The translations under genes and the position numbers were made by a program. From Sulfitobacter sp. F26169L (GTDB lineage Bacteria; Pseudomonadota; Alphaproteobacteria; Rhodobacterales; Rhodobacteraceae), in contig NZ_JAPMLP010000006.1 of NCBI RefSeq assembly GCF_026410285.1, positions 112,520 to 176,519 on the forward strand: DNA of 64,000 nucleotides, written 5' to 3'. Numbering within the stretch: position 1 is the stretch's first letter; each line of letters starts with the position of its first letter. The notes beneath the pieces were generated by a model. It was not told the origin of the DNA, ran no database searches, and worked only from the letters and a program-made list of their open reading frames with translations. Positions 34,929 to 43,671 of the stretch are shown here, piece by piece.

Positions 34929-36533
34929 TCAGGACGGGACGAATCGAGGCAAATCCGTGAGCATCTCTCTGAGAAGATCATTCATCTTTTCTTCGGCCAC
35001 CGCTTCCGGCTCGTCTTTGCCGATCGGACTGATAATTCGCACGATTGCACCGTCATAACGCCCAGCCATGACACCGCCCGTAAGCACATTAAATTTAGCC
35101 CTGGTGTTGCGTGGAATGGCCACGCCCATATGCTTGAACCAGTAATAGACTAGACGTCGTTGCTCGCCTTTCTGAATAATCACGCGGTTGACTTCATAGG
35201 GTTCACTGAGGCCAAGTGCCCCAGAGATATCAACGCGTTCGACTTTCGCAATCTCCCAGCCCGCGCCGGGGAGACAGATCTCGGGCGTATGCACCACGCC
35301 ATCTTCGGCCAGATCCCGATACCAGGCTGAAAAGAAATCAACAGTGGGTTCGCCGGGCGAGCGACCGTACTGGACGTTTATGTAATCATCCGCAGCAAGG
35401 ATCCGCTCTACTAGTGGTGAGAACCGCTGCTCATCCCCGTATTGGCGCCAATCACCGATCTGTTTCGGAAAGGCCGTGAAATCCAAGCGGTCCGGTGCCT
35501 GCGACTCGCGGGACGGCATAAACGGCCACGCGGCTGCGACAGCGATGACAAACACTGACGCGGTGATCAGCGCGCGCGACGGGTAAACATACTGCAGGCG
35601 GGCCAGCTGCGCCATGAGCCCATCTGTTTCGAGATCAAGCGCCTCGGTCAGCGACATCTTGCGGGGGTTAAGCTTGAGCATCACCCAAGCAAGAACGAAA
35701 AGAAGAAAAACACTAGCCATGAAAATGACCCAGCCTTCGAAGAAATGCGTGAAGCCTTCCAGCCATTCGGGGCCAAAGTACTGCATCAGAATTCCGGCCA
35801 TCGCGATCCGGACCGAGTTCATCAATATCGCGATAGGTGCGGCCGCCAGTAGGAGAACCATCTTGTGCCATTTCGGTCCTTGGTACAGCACTGCGAAAAT
35901 GTATGAAAAACTCATGATCGGGAACATGTACCGAAGGCCAGAGCATGCCTCGGCGACATGCAACTTGAGGACACCCAGATCAATAATGTTACCGTCCAGA
36001 TATACAGGTACGCTAGCCAGCCTAAGAAACCAGACGCCTAATTCGGATGAAACGAGCTGCAGGATGGTCGAGACCTCGTAATAGACCATCCCGGGCAATG
36101 GCAGCATAAAGACCAGATGAAGCACAGAGGGCCAGAAGAACTTGCCAGTCTGCCATCCAAAACTGATGAGGATGATGCCTGCCACCCATACAATGATGGC
36201 ATAGGCCTCGAAGGAGTCGATTTTCAGCAATTTGCCCATTGCAGCCAGCAAAATCGCCAATACGACAACAAGAACACCCTGCCAGCGATCATTCTTAGGG
36301 CCCGGCTGCGGCGGAAACAGCTTCATCTCGCGCAAGAACATGAGCGCAGACAGCACAGGGATCAAAGGACCATGGCTGTATTCCGGTTCACTCCACGCAT
36401 CGAGCAAGATGACGAAGCCATGACTGAAAAAAACACCTGCCGCGATCGACATAGCCAGAAGCCAGAACAGACCCCAGGTCATGAACCCCTCGGCGAACTT
36501 GCCTAGATGGCTTTCATCAGCTTTCGTTGTCAT
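34929..36533 (-). CDS. xrtD: Exosortase XrtD with fused EpsI domain
   Basis: A 534-residue inner-membrane protein. The N-terminal exosortase domain (about 1-290) has eight or so helices and the expected catalytic set: Cys197 in VAEACSGLRYMFP, Arg242 in LMNSVRIAMAG and His263 in EGFTHFFEGW. After a further helix near 320-340 comes an EpsI domain (about 345-534) with FPKQIGDWRQYG, the GVVHTPEICLPGAGW motif and YYWFKHMGV. This architecture is that of XrtD, the enzyme that recognises VPLPA-CTERM signals. The substrates are encoded at 22862, 28695, 36794 and 47253 in this window. No ribosome site is strong at ATG 36533, though GAGGAC is near. Confidence 0.93.
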   Translation of the reverse strand: MTTKADESHLGKFAEGFMTWGLFWLLAMSIAAGVFFSHGFVILLDAWSEPEYSHGPLIPVLSALMFLREMKLFPPQPGPKNDRWQGVLVVVLAILLAAMGKLLKIDSFEAYAIIVWVAGIILISFGWQTGKFFWPSVLHLVFMLPLPGMVYYEVSTILQLVSSELGVWFLRLASVPVYLDGNIIDLGVLKLHVAEACSGLRYMFPIMSFSYIFAVLYQGPKWHKMVLLLAAAPIAILMNSVRIAMAGILMQYFGPEWLEGFTHFFEGWVIFMASVFLLFVLAWVMLKLNPRKMSLTEALDLETDGLMAQLARLQYVYPSRALITASVFVIAVAAAWPFMPSRESQAPDRLDFTAFPKQIGDWRQYGDEQRFSPLVERILAADDYINVQYGRSPGEPTVDFFSAWYRDLAEDGVVHTPEICLPGAGWEIAKVERVDISGALGLSEPYEVNRVIIQKGEQRRLVYYWFKHMGVAIPRNTRAKFNVLTGGVMAGRYDGAIVRIISPIGKDEPEAVAEEKMNDLLREMLTDLPRFVPS

Positions 36534-36793
36534 AATAATATGTCCTCAAGACATTCTTTGATTACCCGCGGCACAATACATGCTGAGCGGTTCGAGGCAA
36601 TTCACAAACACCATACCGAAAGTTAAGCAGTTTGTCACTCTATAGCGATACTGCCTTGGCGGGTTGCAACTCAATCGTCCTGAAATCGATTGCGCCGTGA
36701 CGTCCTGTAGATAGGTTGCGGATAATTAGCTGTTGGGCAGGCAATGTTTAAACGGACGGCACGGACTGTCGGTTTCGCTTCGGATGTTGCGGA

Positions 36794-37483
36794 TCAGCGA
36801 AGTGACGGCCGGGTTTTGCGGCGCCGGGCAAAGCCGAGGGCACCAATACCGGCCATCATCAACCAACCAGTTGCAGGCAGGGGCGTTGGTATTATCTCAT
36901 ACTCAAGAGCCTGAAGCTTCCAGTCATCGTTTTTGTGATACGCTCCGAATGCAAAGGATGAGTCTGACCCCACGCTGAAATTGGAGACAGTGCAGGTCCA
37001 ACAATTGTTGGGCAAAGACATCCCAAGATTATATCCGCCGCCGTTTCCCATAAAGACTTCGTAGTCGTCATTCCTACTGACATAGGCAAACGTCGCACTG
37101 AGCAGATTCACCTGCCGACCGACGAAGTTTAGGATAACAGCCTCGTTGGAGCCTTTACCGTCGACTTGGTGATTGTCATTACAGCTCGAGATGCTGTTTG
37201 TGTTTGTCTTTACTTTCTTGTCACCGCTGCAAATGCCGATACCGCCAAACGATCCGGCCCAACTCGAAATGTATGGATCACCATAAAACAGTGGATCCGT
37301 CCGCTTGTCATCGTAAAGCGAGCCTTGCGCCGTCACGGTGGTGCCGTCTGACCCGGTGAAGGATAGAGCGCCTTTAGTCCAATTGTTGTTTTCGTTGAAC
37401 GACACAACCGCAGCATTCGCCCCGGCTGCAAATGCAGCCAACGAAAGCGCTAAAACCGCGTTAAAAATGGATTTATGGATCAT
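36794..37483 (-). CDS. VPLPA-CTERM-like sorting-domain protein
   Basis: A 229-residue exported protein starting with a signal peptide (1-24, AAGANA). The mature part has two Cys pairs (GGIGICSGDKK and SSCNDNH; NCWTCTVS), which could form disulfides, and the stretch FVGRQVNLLSATFAYVSRNDDYEV typical of small PEP-CTERM proteins. The C-terminus has TPLPATG, the hydrophobic helix WLMMAGIGALGF and ARRRK, then a six-residue tail beyond the usual end. ATG 37483 has GAGG upstream. It is the nearest substrate gene to xrtD (260 bases downstream on the same strand) and could be co-expressed. Confidence 0.88.
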   Translation of the reverse strand: MIHKSIFNAVLALSLAAFAAGANAAVVSFNENNNWTKGALSFTGSDGTTVTAQGSLYDDKRTDPLFYGDPYISSWAGSFGGIGICSGDKKVKTNTNSISSCNDNHQVDGKGSNEAVILNFVGRQVNLLSATFAYVSRNDDYEVFMGNGGGYNLGMSLPNNCWTCTVSNFSVGSDSSFAFGAYHKNDDWKLQALEYEIIPTPLPATGWLMMAGIGALGFARRRKTRPSLR

Positions 37484-37495
37484 CTAAGCCTCACT

Positions 37496-37517
37496 AATAT
37501 ATCGATAATATATCGAT
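37496..37517. repeat. Tandem 11-bp repeat in VPLPA-CTERM leader
   Basis: Two head-to-tail copies of AATATATCGAT, starting 13 bases upstream of ATG 37483. Each copy includes the palindrome ATCGAT. It could be a paired regulator site. Confidence 0.6.
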
Positions 37518-37726
37518 CGACGAGTACCATCGTTTCGTTAACTTCTCTAGTCCTACAGCGCGGCGAAAAATGCCATGCGACCGTTATCATTCATGAATAC
37601 CAGTTTTTTGCGTAGATAATTACGGGGAAAAATATTCTTTCGGCTGCAAACACTTTTAACCTCCATAGAAGTCAATTGATTGATTACATGTCAAATTATT
37701 AACATTTATTGTTTGAAAAGTAAGGA

Positions 37727-37758
37727 TCGCTTTTGGATGTCACGACATCCAAAAGCGA
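37727..37758. repeat. Perfect 14-bp inverted repeat
   Basis: TCGCTTTTGGATGT-CACG-ACATCCAAAAGCGA, a perfect stem with a 4-base loop. It lies alone in the intergenic region, about 240 bases from the nearest gene on each side, so it is not an ordinary terminator of either neighbour. Confidence 0.75.
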
Positions 37759-37996
37759 AAGTAGTCGAATGGCTAGCTCAGCAAAGAAAGAGCGTTGACC
37801 GCGCGGACAAAGGGGCTGAATGCGTCTTAACTGTCTCCAAATAGTGCAAAATGGCGCCAAATGGCAGACATTGTTGATTTCACTAAAGATTTTCTAGCCT
37901 TGTGATTCGAACCCTCATCAACAGCTCACTCCTCTTTTTCGCATGTCATGCGTTTAAAGCGAAACGATTTGAAACAGAGGGAGAGACCCGTCTGGC

Positions 37997-39133
37997 TTAT
38001 GAAGGCCACAGGCTTTCGACCACAAAGGAATGAAGTGGAAACGGTCGTTCCAGTTCGGCGGCCCCGAAAGGGGCCAAAAGGCAACAAAATGCCAAAATCA
38101 AATTCCATTTTGATGTCTCGTCACCCTCACGCACTGCCAGACGCAACGTCAGCAGCAGAGCCATGTTTGCCCCCATGCCACCCCATCTATGGAAATCATT
38201 TGCTAGGAATGACGCCATCAAGGGCGCAACAACAGCCGCGATCACCAACATAATTTCGCCATTGCCCCTCACATATTGCAAAGCCCTGAGTGTCAGAAGT
38301 CCGACATAAAGTAGAACAGGCAGTAGAAAAACGATCCGACCTTCTTTCACCGCGAGGAAAAGATGATGCGATTCACTTATGCTCCGCGCGACCTCGGACC
38401 CAACTTCAAAATACCCGCTCCAAAGTGGGTGTTGTTCATTCGCATTGGGCAGGTGCGCGCGCATCAACTCCTCAAACTCGGCTTCCGGGATTCCGACCTG
38501 ACCAAAAAGGACAACAAACAGCGTCGATAACAGGACCGTTAGGGCAGGTACCCAATATGCGAGGTCAAGAGCTGGCGCTTTAGACCGATAGTTCAGGTGA
38601 AGCGCCAAGAACTGAGCTGGCAACGTGAAGATGAAGAGTTCGTGCGTGAGAACACCAATCAGGATCAACACACTGAAAACCGCGTAATGACGAACATACA
38701 AGATATTGGCGAGCACAATGAGCAGCACAAAAACGTCAAGCGTGCCAGTGGCATATCCGGAATGCGTCAGAAAGGCGGGGGAAAATGCAATTCCAAAGAG
38801 AAAAAGAGGGTTTTTAAGGCCGTTTGTAATACAGTACATCGCTGTGAGCAGAGCCAGCGCAGCTATCGCGAGAAACTGTATGAGATGGGCAAACACATAC
38901 TCATTGGGAAAAAGCGTATTGACACCTGTTTCAGAAAGAAGTGTTCCGATAAACCCACGGCGCATGAACCCGAAATCAGCATAGGAGATATAGAGCTGCC
39001 AGACCCGACCAAATGAAAGAAGCCCTAAATCGGACACAATCCATCTGTTTAAAATAAGCGTCGCGAACACTGTCGCTGCCGCAAAAATCACCCAAGTCAT
39101 TATGTGAGATTTTGCGCCATGTGTCCTGCTCAT
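37997..39133 (-). CDS. Polytopic membrane protein of unknown function
   Basis: A 378-residue inner-membrane protein with about nine hydrophobic helices. Notable segments are SYADFGFMRRGFIGTLLSE near the N-terminus, SGYATGTLDVFVLLIVLAN and GVLTHELFIFTLPAQF, with Arg/Asp/His residues in loops; they recall lipid-sugar-dependent glycosyltransferases, but I cannot assign a family. It lies in the EPS cluster next to an EpsG-like protein, both leftward, 90 bases apart. Possible roles are polymerase, glycosyltransferase or flippase partner. The frame has GGGTAAGG before ATG 39133. Confidence 0.75.
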   Translation of the reverse strand: MSRTHGAKSHIMTWVIFAAATVFATLILNRWIVSDLGLLSFGRVWQLYISYADFGFMRRGFIGTLLSETGVNTLFPNEYVFAHLIQFLAIAALALLTAMYCITNGLKNPLFLFGIAFSPAFLTHSGYATGTLDVFVLLIVLANILYVRHYAVFSVLILIGVLTHELFIFTLPAQFLALHLNYRSKAPALDLAYWVPALTVLLSTLFVVLFGQVGIPEAEFEELMRAHLPNANEQHPLWSGYFEVGSEVARSISESHHLFLAVKEGRIVFLLPVLLYVGLLTLRALQYVRGNGEIMLVIAAVVAPLMASFLANDFHRWGGMGANMALLLTLRLAVREGDETSKWNLILAFCCLLAPFGAAELERPFPLHSFVVESLWPS

Positions 39134-39223
39134 ACCTTACCCAATCAACGATTTATTGTGGCATCACAGGCGCATGATACACGCCTTGGCCGAGCAAATT
39201 AGCTGCGGTTATATAGGCCAAAG

Positions 39224-40273
39224 TCAAAAAACGCTCCAAAAATTCTGATACGGGATATAGCAGTATTGCGCATGGAACGAAGTGAGAAACCAGATTACTG
39301 TATAAAATCCGTAAACCAGCACCGGAAGAGTAAGAACAAATGTTCGGTTCAGCTTTGGAAAGGCGACGTGAGCAAGAGCGACGAATGTCATAATGCTCAA
39401 TGGCATGACGTAGTAAATTACCCGGTGCAAAAGAATAGACGAGAATATCGCGACCGGAAGCAAAGAGAAGGTCACTGCTGTCGTCACGCGCATGAGTTCG
39501 AATGATTCAGGGAATTCTGTTTTCAATTTCTCTTTGTATTTTAAGTAAAAGACCGCCGGAAACAGCATTAGAGTGTATCTGATAAGCGCGCCATTTGATG
39601 TGATATCGGAGTTGTCGAGATACCTGTCACTGTAGGTTTCGACCCGATCGCCCATGAGAAACACAACCACCGGGCTCAACACAGCGGCCGCACCAAAAAG
39701 CCATTTGGTCGTGACCTTTCGCCCTGCCAGAGGCACGAGCGGCAAGAACATTATGACACTGGCATGGAACATTGATCCGGCAAATAACCATACCCCCGTC
39801 CAGATTCTGTAGCCACGCATCCAGGCCACCGTCGCTACCATAAGAAACCCGACAGCCAGGCCTTGCCGAATTCCTGACATCGCAAGTTGAACGATGACCA
39901 CTGGAAACAGCAATGCGAGGATCAGCAGGCTGTTGCGATGCGCCCGGCAAAACACAACAAAGCACACGACCATAATGGCCGAAGCAATGAAATTCAGCCA
40001 CATATAGTGCAATTCGTTGTCACGCACGAACTTCATGAGAAACCAGAAACCAGGTTCATCAAAATCAGCAAAGATCGCCGAAAACGGCTGATCAAGCCCT
40101 ATGACTTGAAAACGATGGAGATATCCCCACCAATCACAGCCGACTGTATTTCGAGCGCCCATGTACCACAGCAAGAAGACCCCGAAAAAGACGACAAATT
40201 GCTTTTGGGCGCGGTCGTTAGCAATCAGGGCTGTCATGGACATCCATAAGTAAACTCCGACGTATGCTAGCAT
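39224..40273 (-). CDS. EpsG-family membrane protein (EPS polymerase)
   Basis: A 349-residue membrane protein with about ten helices. It shows the EpsG layout: the N-terminal helix pair, then YMGARNTVGCDWWGYLHRFQ (the R-x-VG-D-Y region), DEPGFWFLM, and SGIRQGLAVGFLMVA followed by SMFHASVIMFLPLVPLAG. EpsG proteins polymerise EPS repeat units in the periplasm-facing membrane, playing the Wzy role. It stands between a glycosyltransferase and another membrane protein. ATG 40273 has GGGAAA upstream. No Wzx-type flippase is visible in the window. Confidence 0.87.
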   Translation of the reverse strand: MLAYVGVYLWMSMTALIANDRAQKQFVVFFGVFLLWYMGARNTVGCDWWGYLHRFQVIGLDQPFSAIFADFDEPGFWFLMKFVRDNELHYMWLNFIASAIMVVCFVVFCRAHRNSLLILALLFPVVIVQLAMSGIRQGLAVGFLMVATVAWMRGYRIWTGVWLFAGSMFHASVIMFLPLVPLAGRKVTTKWLFGAAAVLSPVVVFLMGDRVETYSDRYLDNSDITSNGALIRYTLMLFPAVFYLKYKEKLKTEFPESFELMRVTTAVTFSLLPVAIFSSILLHRVIYYVMPLSIMTFVALAHVAFPKLNRTFVLTLPVLVYGFYTVIWFLTSFHAQYCYIPYQNFWSVF

Positions 40274-40498
40274 GACATGTTTCCCAAGCGATTATAGTTC
40301 CTGTAAGTTCTGTCGAGGTAACGTTCATCTTTTCTTTGGGGCGCCGCTGACAGACCAAGACGCTTGTTACTGTGCAAAAAAGTTATCAAGCTCTTTCCGG
40401 CATCTGTCTCAAAATTGCAAGGTTCCTGCCAATAAATGAAACGTTTAGCAACCAGGCCGGGGGCGCAGACATAAGGCTCTGCTTGTTTGGTGGCCTTA

Positions 40499-41644
40499 TC
40501 ATTCAGAGGGCTGGCGCAGAGCACGGCTCAGGTCTTGGAAGGCTTTGCGATAGGCGTCGACCACGATATTGTACCCAAATTCACGCTCCATCTTGATCCG
40601 GCCAGCCCGCCCCATGTCGGCGCGCTCGTGTGGCGTCAGGGCGATGAACGCTTCGCAGGCTTGGGCCAAGCTCTCTGCGCTGCGCACTGCACATAAAAAG
40701 CCCGTTCTGCTATCCTCGACGACAGCCCGACATCCTGGAACATCCGTGGCGATCAAGGGTCTGGCCATCGCGGCCGCCTCGATCAGCGTGCGCGGTGCAC
40801 CTTCACGGTAGGAGGGCAGCACAACGCAATCAGCGGACATGATCTGTGGTCGCACATCACCGGTCACTCCAAGATACTCAATTATCCCTTCACTCTCCCA
40901 ACTCTCGACAGTTTCGCGATCAATGGCTGTACGATTTTCGGCGCTCGTGGCACCAAGGAGTTGAAATCGCGCTTGCGGTTGGCGTGCCCTCACAAGGCGT
41001 GCGGCATCAACAAACTCAACAACACCTTTGTCACGCAAAAGCCGGGCAATCATCAAAAAAACCGGGGCAGGGGCGTCAGAGGGAAGCGGGGCCGCAGCGA
41101 ACCGATCAAGATCAATGCCCGATCCAGGCACACACCGCGCCTGAGCCGGGGTGACGAGCCTTCGATCAAGGAACAGTGCCTGATCGTCTTGATTTTGAAA
41201 AAACACAACCGGCAGTTTGCGGAACGCTGATTTGTAGAGGACCGTCGCCGCCCGTTCGAGAACAGCACCTGAAAGGAACGCCGTGCCCAGCCCGGTGACG
41301 TTTGGAATAAAGGGGATACGCAACGACTTTGCAGCGATTGCGCCAAATAGATTGTTCTTGATGGTAAAGCTGAGGATTGCGTCAGGTTGAAAATCGCTAA
41401 AATGCTTGCGGAAACGGAGGGTCAGGCGGCCATCCTGAACAGGATTGAGGCCCTTAACACTCATTTCTAGATGACTAAAAGAGCACCCCATCGCCTCTAG
41501 TTGTGGCACTGCATCGTCTCTTGGAGCTAGTATTCTGACGGTATGACCATCTGCCAGAAGCGCCTCAACGAGCGGACGCCGAAAATTCCAGATATTCCAC
41601 GCTGCATTGACTGAAAGAAGAATTTTCACGCAGAAAGATCCCAC
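40499..41644 (-). CDS. Glycosyltransferase family 4 protein
   Basis: A 381-residue GT-B enzyme of the PglA/WbaZ-like branch. The N-terminus reads VKILLSVNAAWNIWNFRRPLVE; then IPFIPNVTGLGTAFLSG, VFLMIARLLRDKGVVEFVDAAR, and the donor-site Glu motif SYREGAPRTLIEAAAMARPLIATDVPG. The likely start is ATG 41644 or GTG 41629, which begins at the conserved KILLSV. The gene is leftward, 225 bases upstream of the EpsG gene. It would transfer one sugar of the repeat unit; the donor is not predictable. Confidence 0.9.
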   Translation of the reverse strand: MGSFCVKILLSVNAAWNIWNFRRPLVEALLADGHTVRILAPRDDAVPQLEAMGCSFSHLEMSVKGLNPVQDGRLTLRFRKHFSDFQPDAILSFTIKNNLFGAIAAKSLRIPFIPNVTGLGTAFLSGAVLERAATVLYKSAFRKLPVVFFQNQDDQALFLDRRLVTPAQARCVPGSGIDLDRFAAAPLPSDAPAPVFLMIARLLRDKGVVEFVDAARLVRARQPQARFQLLGATSAENRTAIDRETVESWESEGIIEYLGVTGDVRPQIMSADCVVLPSYREGAPRTLIEAAAMARPLIATDVPGCRAVVEDSRTGFLCAVRSAESLAQACEAFIALTPHERADMGRAGRIKMEREFGYNIVVDAYRKAFQDLSRALRQPSE

Positions 41645-41837
41645 AAAGCATCAGATAGCTTGGCGCTATCATCCAAGCCTGATGCTGTCCATAGCGGTAA
41701 GATCTAGATCTGCCAGAGCGTTCGAAACACCAGGTCAGAAATACTAGTGGACGACTGCTTTTTGCTTGAAGCGTTTCGCGATCAACTGTGCTAAAGGTCT
41801 ATCGCGAAACACCATATCTGAATGGAGAAATGAGTTC

Positions 41838-42470
41838 GTGTACCTTATTCGCGCGATAGCTCGCTTGCTAACTAGGGTGCTTGCGATTTTGGGGGTTGCT
41901 GCGGTTCTAATAGCGGTGATGCTGCTTGATCACATCCTTCGTACAGAAACGGATGATCGTTCGGAAAGGCCACCTCGCACCGTTGTCGTTTTTACGGGTG
42001 CCTACGACCGGATCTATCTCGGGCTTGATATGATTGCGTCGGATGAGGCTGATTACTTGCTTATTTCCGGGGCGAACCGGACTTCGGGGCTTATACCACA
42101 CAAGTTTCCTGCACTGTTTGACCCAACGCCAGAACAGGCCGAGTGGGTAACCAGCGGGCGCATCGTGCTGGCACCAGATGCTCATTCGACCTTTGAAAAT
42201 GCTTTGGAAACGGATTGCTGGCTGGACACGCTTGCGGGGGTAGATGAGGTCACCATCATCACGTCCCGCAGGCACATGGCGCGCGCCTCTCTGGCGCTGG
42301 AAAGGGCGACCGGGTCTGTTTCCGTCGTGCGCATGGTATCAGATCCGCTTGAGCCTTATGACAGACTTACAATCGACCTTGACGAGTTCAGCAAGTTTGG
42401 AGCGACGTGGCTGGTCACGCTGCTGCCAAATCGCTTTTGGCCGGGAAAAAAATCTGCTCTTTGCAAGTGA
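41838..42470 (+). CDS. YdcF family protein (DUF218)
   Basis: A membrane-anchored protein of about 210 residues: one N-terminal helix (ARLLTRVLAILGVAAVLIAV) and a periplasmic DUF218 domain with VVVFTGAYDRIYLGLDM, ADYLLISGANRTSG, the DAHSTFENALETDCWL motif and EVTIITSRRHMARASLALER. DUF218 proteins (YdcF, SanA, ElyC) act in envelope or lipid-carrier metabolism, for example in undecaprenyl recycling and enterobacterial common antigen. GTG 41838 follows GGAGAAA; ATG 41766 is in frame but adds an unlikely stretch. It is convergent with the sugar transferase gene. Confidence 0.83.
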   Translation: MYLIRAIARLLTRVLAILGVAAVLIAVMLLDHILRTETDDRSERPPRTVVVFTGAYDRIYLGLDMIASDEADYLLISGANRTSGLIPHKFPALFDPTPEQAEWVTSGRIVLAPDAHSTFENALETDCWLDTLAGVDEVTIITSRRHMARASLALERATGSVSVVRMVSDPLEPYDRLTIDLDEFSKFGATWLVTLLPNRFWPGKKSALCK

Positions 42471-42578
42471 TCCGCCTCATCTCGAGTGACGGTTCATATC
42501 TCACGCAAAGCGCTTTGGACGCCGTGAGAGGTAAAGCCCTCTCGCTTGTTGACAAATTATGCGCGGACGCCGGATTGA

Positions 42579-43256
42579 TTATCGTTGTCCGAAACCAGAC
42601 AGTACAACACCAATCGTCGCACCAATGATCGAAAACTCAAAAAGAATACTGCGGTGACGGATGTAATAGCTATCGTAGCGTGCCTTGCGGCGAACCGACC
42701 GCAGGTTGTCTGCATACCCGCCGCGGACCTGAGCAAGGCCGGTGATCCCCGGGCGCACAGTGAACCGCTTGCGATAGCGCGGCACGCTCAACGCGTATTC
42801 GGTGGCATGCTCGAACGCGTCAGGTCTTGGTCCAACGAGGCTCATGTCCCCGGTCAAAATGTTAAAAATGTTTGGCAACTCATCCAGCTTAGACCTACGC
42901 AACAGCCGACCAAGCGACGTGATACGATCAGCGTCAAGCGGTGCGTTGGCATCTCTCACCGCGGCACCATTGTCGGCCATCGTGCGAAACTTCCACATAG
43001 TGAACGCTTTGCCGTGCCGCCCCATACGCCGTTGACGGAAAAACACTTTACCTGGGTTCCAGAACGGATTGGCCACACATATCAGGACGGTCAAAATCAA
43101 CAGGAAAGGAAGGCACAGCAGTGCAAACGCGAAATCCATCAGGCGCTTGGTAAGAGAAAAATAAAATCTGTTATACTTAAAAGTTGCGCCATCGGTCCAC
43201 ACATTCAAATCAGTGACAACGGTCCGACCGGACGAAACAAATGCTTCATGTTTCAC
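42579..43256 (-). CDS. Undecaprenyl-phosphate sugar phosphotransferase (bacterial sugar transferase)
   Basis: A 225-residue short-type initiating transferase. A hydrophobic hairpin near residues 35-55 (RLMDFAFALLCLPFLLILTV) leads into the catalytic domain with VFFRQRRMGRHGKAFTMWKFRTM, LLRRSKLDELPNIFNILTGD (the catalytic Asp-Glu pair) and SLVGPRPDAFEHA, PGITGLAQVRG. It moves a sugar 1-phosphate from a nucleotide sugar to undecaprenyl phosphate and so starts the repeat unit. GTG 43256 (GGGGA before it) is preferred; an ATG at 43379 is open in frame but lacks a ribosome site and protein character. Confidence 0.9.
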   Translation of the reverse strand: MKHEAFVSSGRTVVTDLNVWTDGATFKYNRFYFSLTKRLMDFAFALLCLPFLLILTVLICVANPFWNPGKVFFRQRRMGRHGKAFTMWKFRTMADNGAAVRDANAPLDADRITSLGRLLRRSKLDELPNIFNILTGDMSLVGPRPDAFEHATEYALSVPRYRKRFTVRPGITGLAQVRGGYADNLRSVRRKARYDSYYIRHRSILFEFSIIGATIGVVLSGFGQR

Positions 43257-43671
43257 AATAAAATCCCCAAAAATAAACTGCTCAATGCAGCTGCCCGACT
43301 CGTGCCTCTGATGTCGGTATTGCTGGATTTTCCCAACTTGCTTTAATGGTACTATGACCGTTACACCGGCTACCATCAAGGTATTTCAAATTATAGTCGA
43401 GTTAATCGTGAAAACATCAGATTTGTCGTATCTATTGTTTCTAGCGCGTGAACAAACTCACGATTTCAGCTGGATAGGCCAGCCTCGGAATTGAGTACAA
43501 GCGAGTTAAAGCAGAATATTCTACCTATAGGTGTATGTTGATTTATAGTGATTCGCAATAGCGGTGTTGACCAATTGCCAAGGCATCAAGCAAAGTCCGC
43601 GCCCGTGCTATGTCGGAATGGTGTTCGGTGTTCAGCCAAAGGCCAGGCAAGAAATTGCACCACCGAACACT

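Larger units (their letters stand above)
37484..37996. other. Intergenic region with repeats
   Basis: Over 500 bases, AT-rich. It contains an 11-bp tandem repeat and a long perfect palindrome, both listed separately. No coding frame is supported. Confidence 0.5.

Noticed and set aside
34735..35058. 107-residue rightward ORF including RPHKALG
   Set aside because: The RPHKALG string recalls IS3 OrfB ends, but the rest does not align and it runs into the exosortase gene on the other strand.
36672..36692. CAATCG / CGATTG inverted repeat upstream of xrtD
   Set aside because: Only six base pairs, expected by chance at this length.
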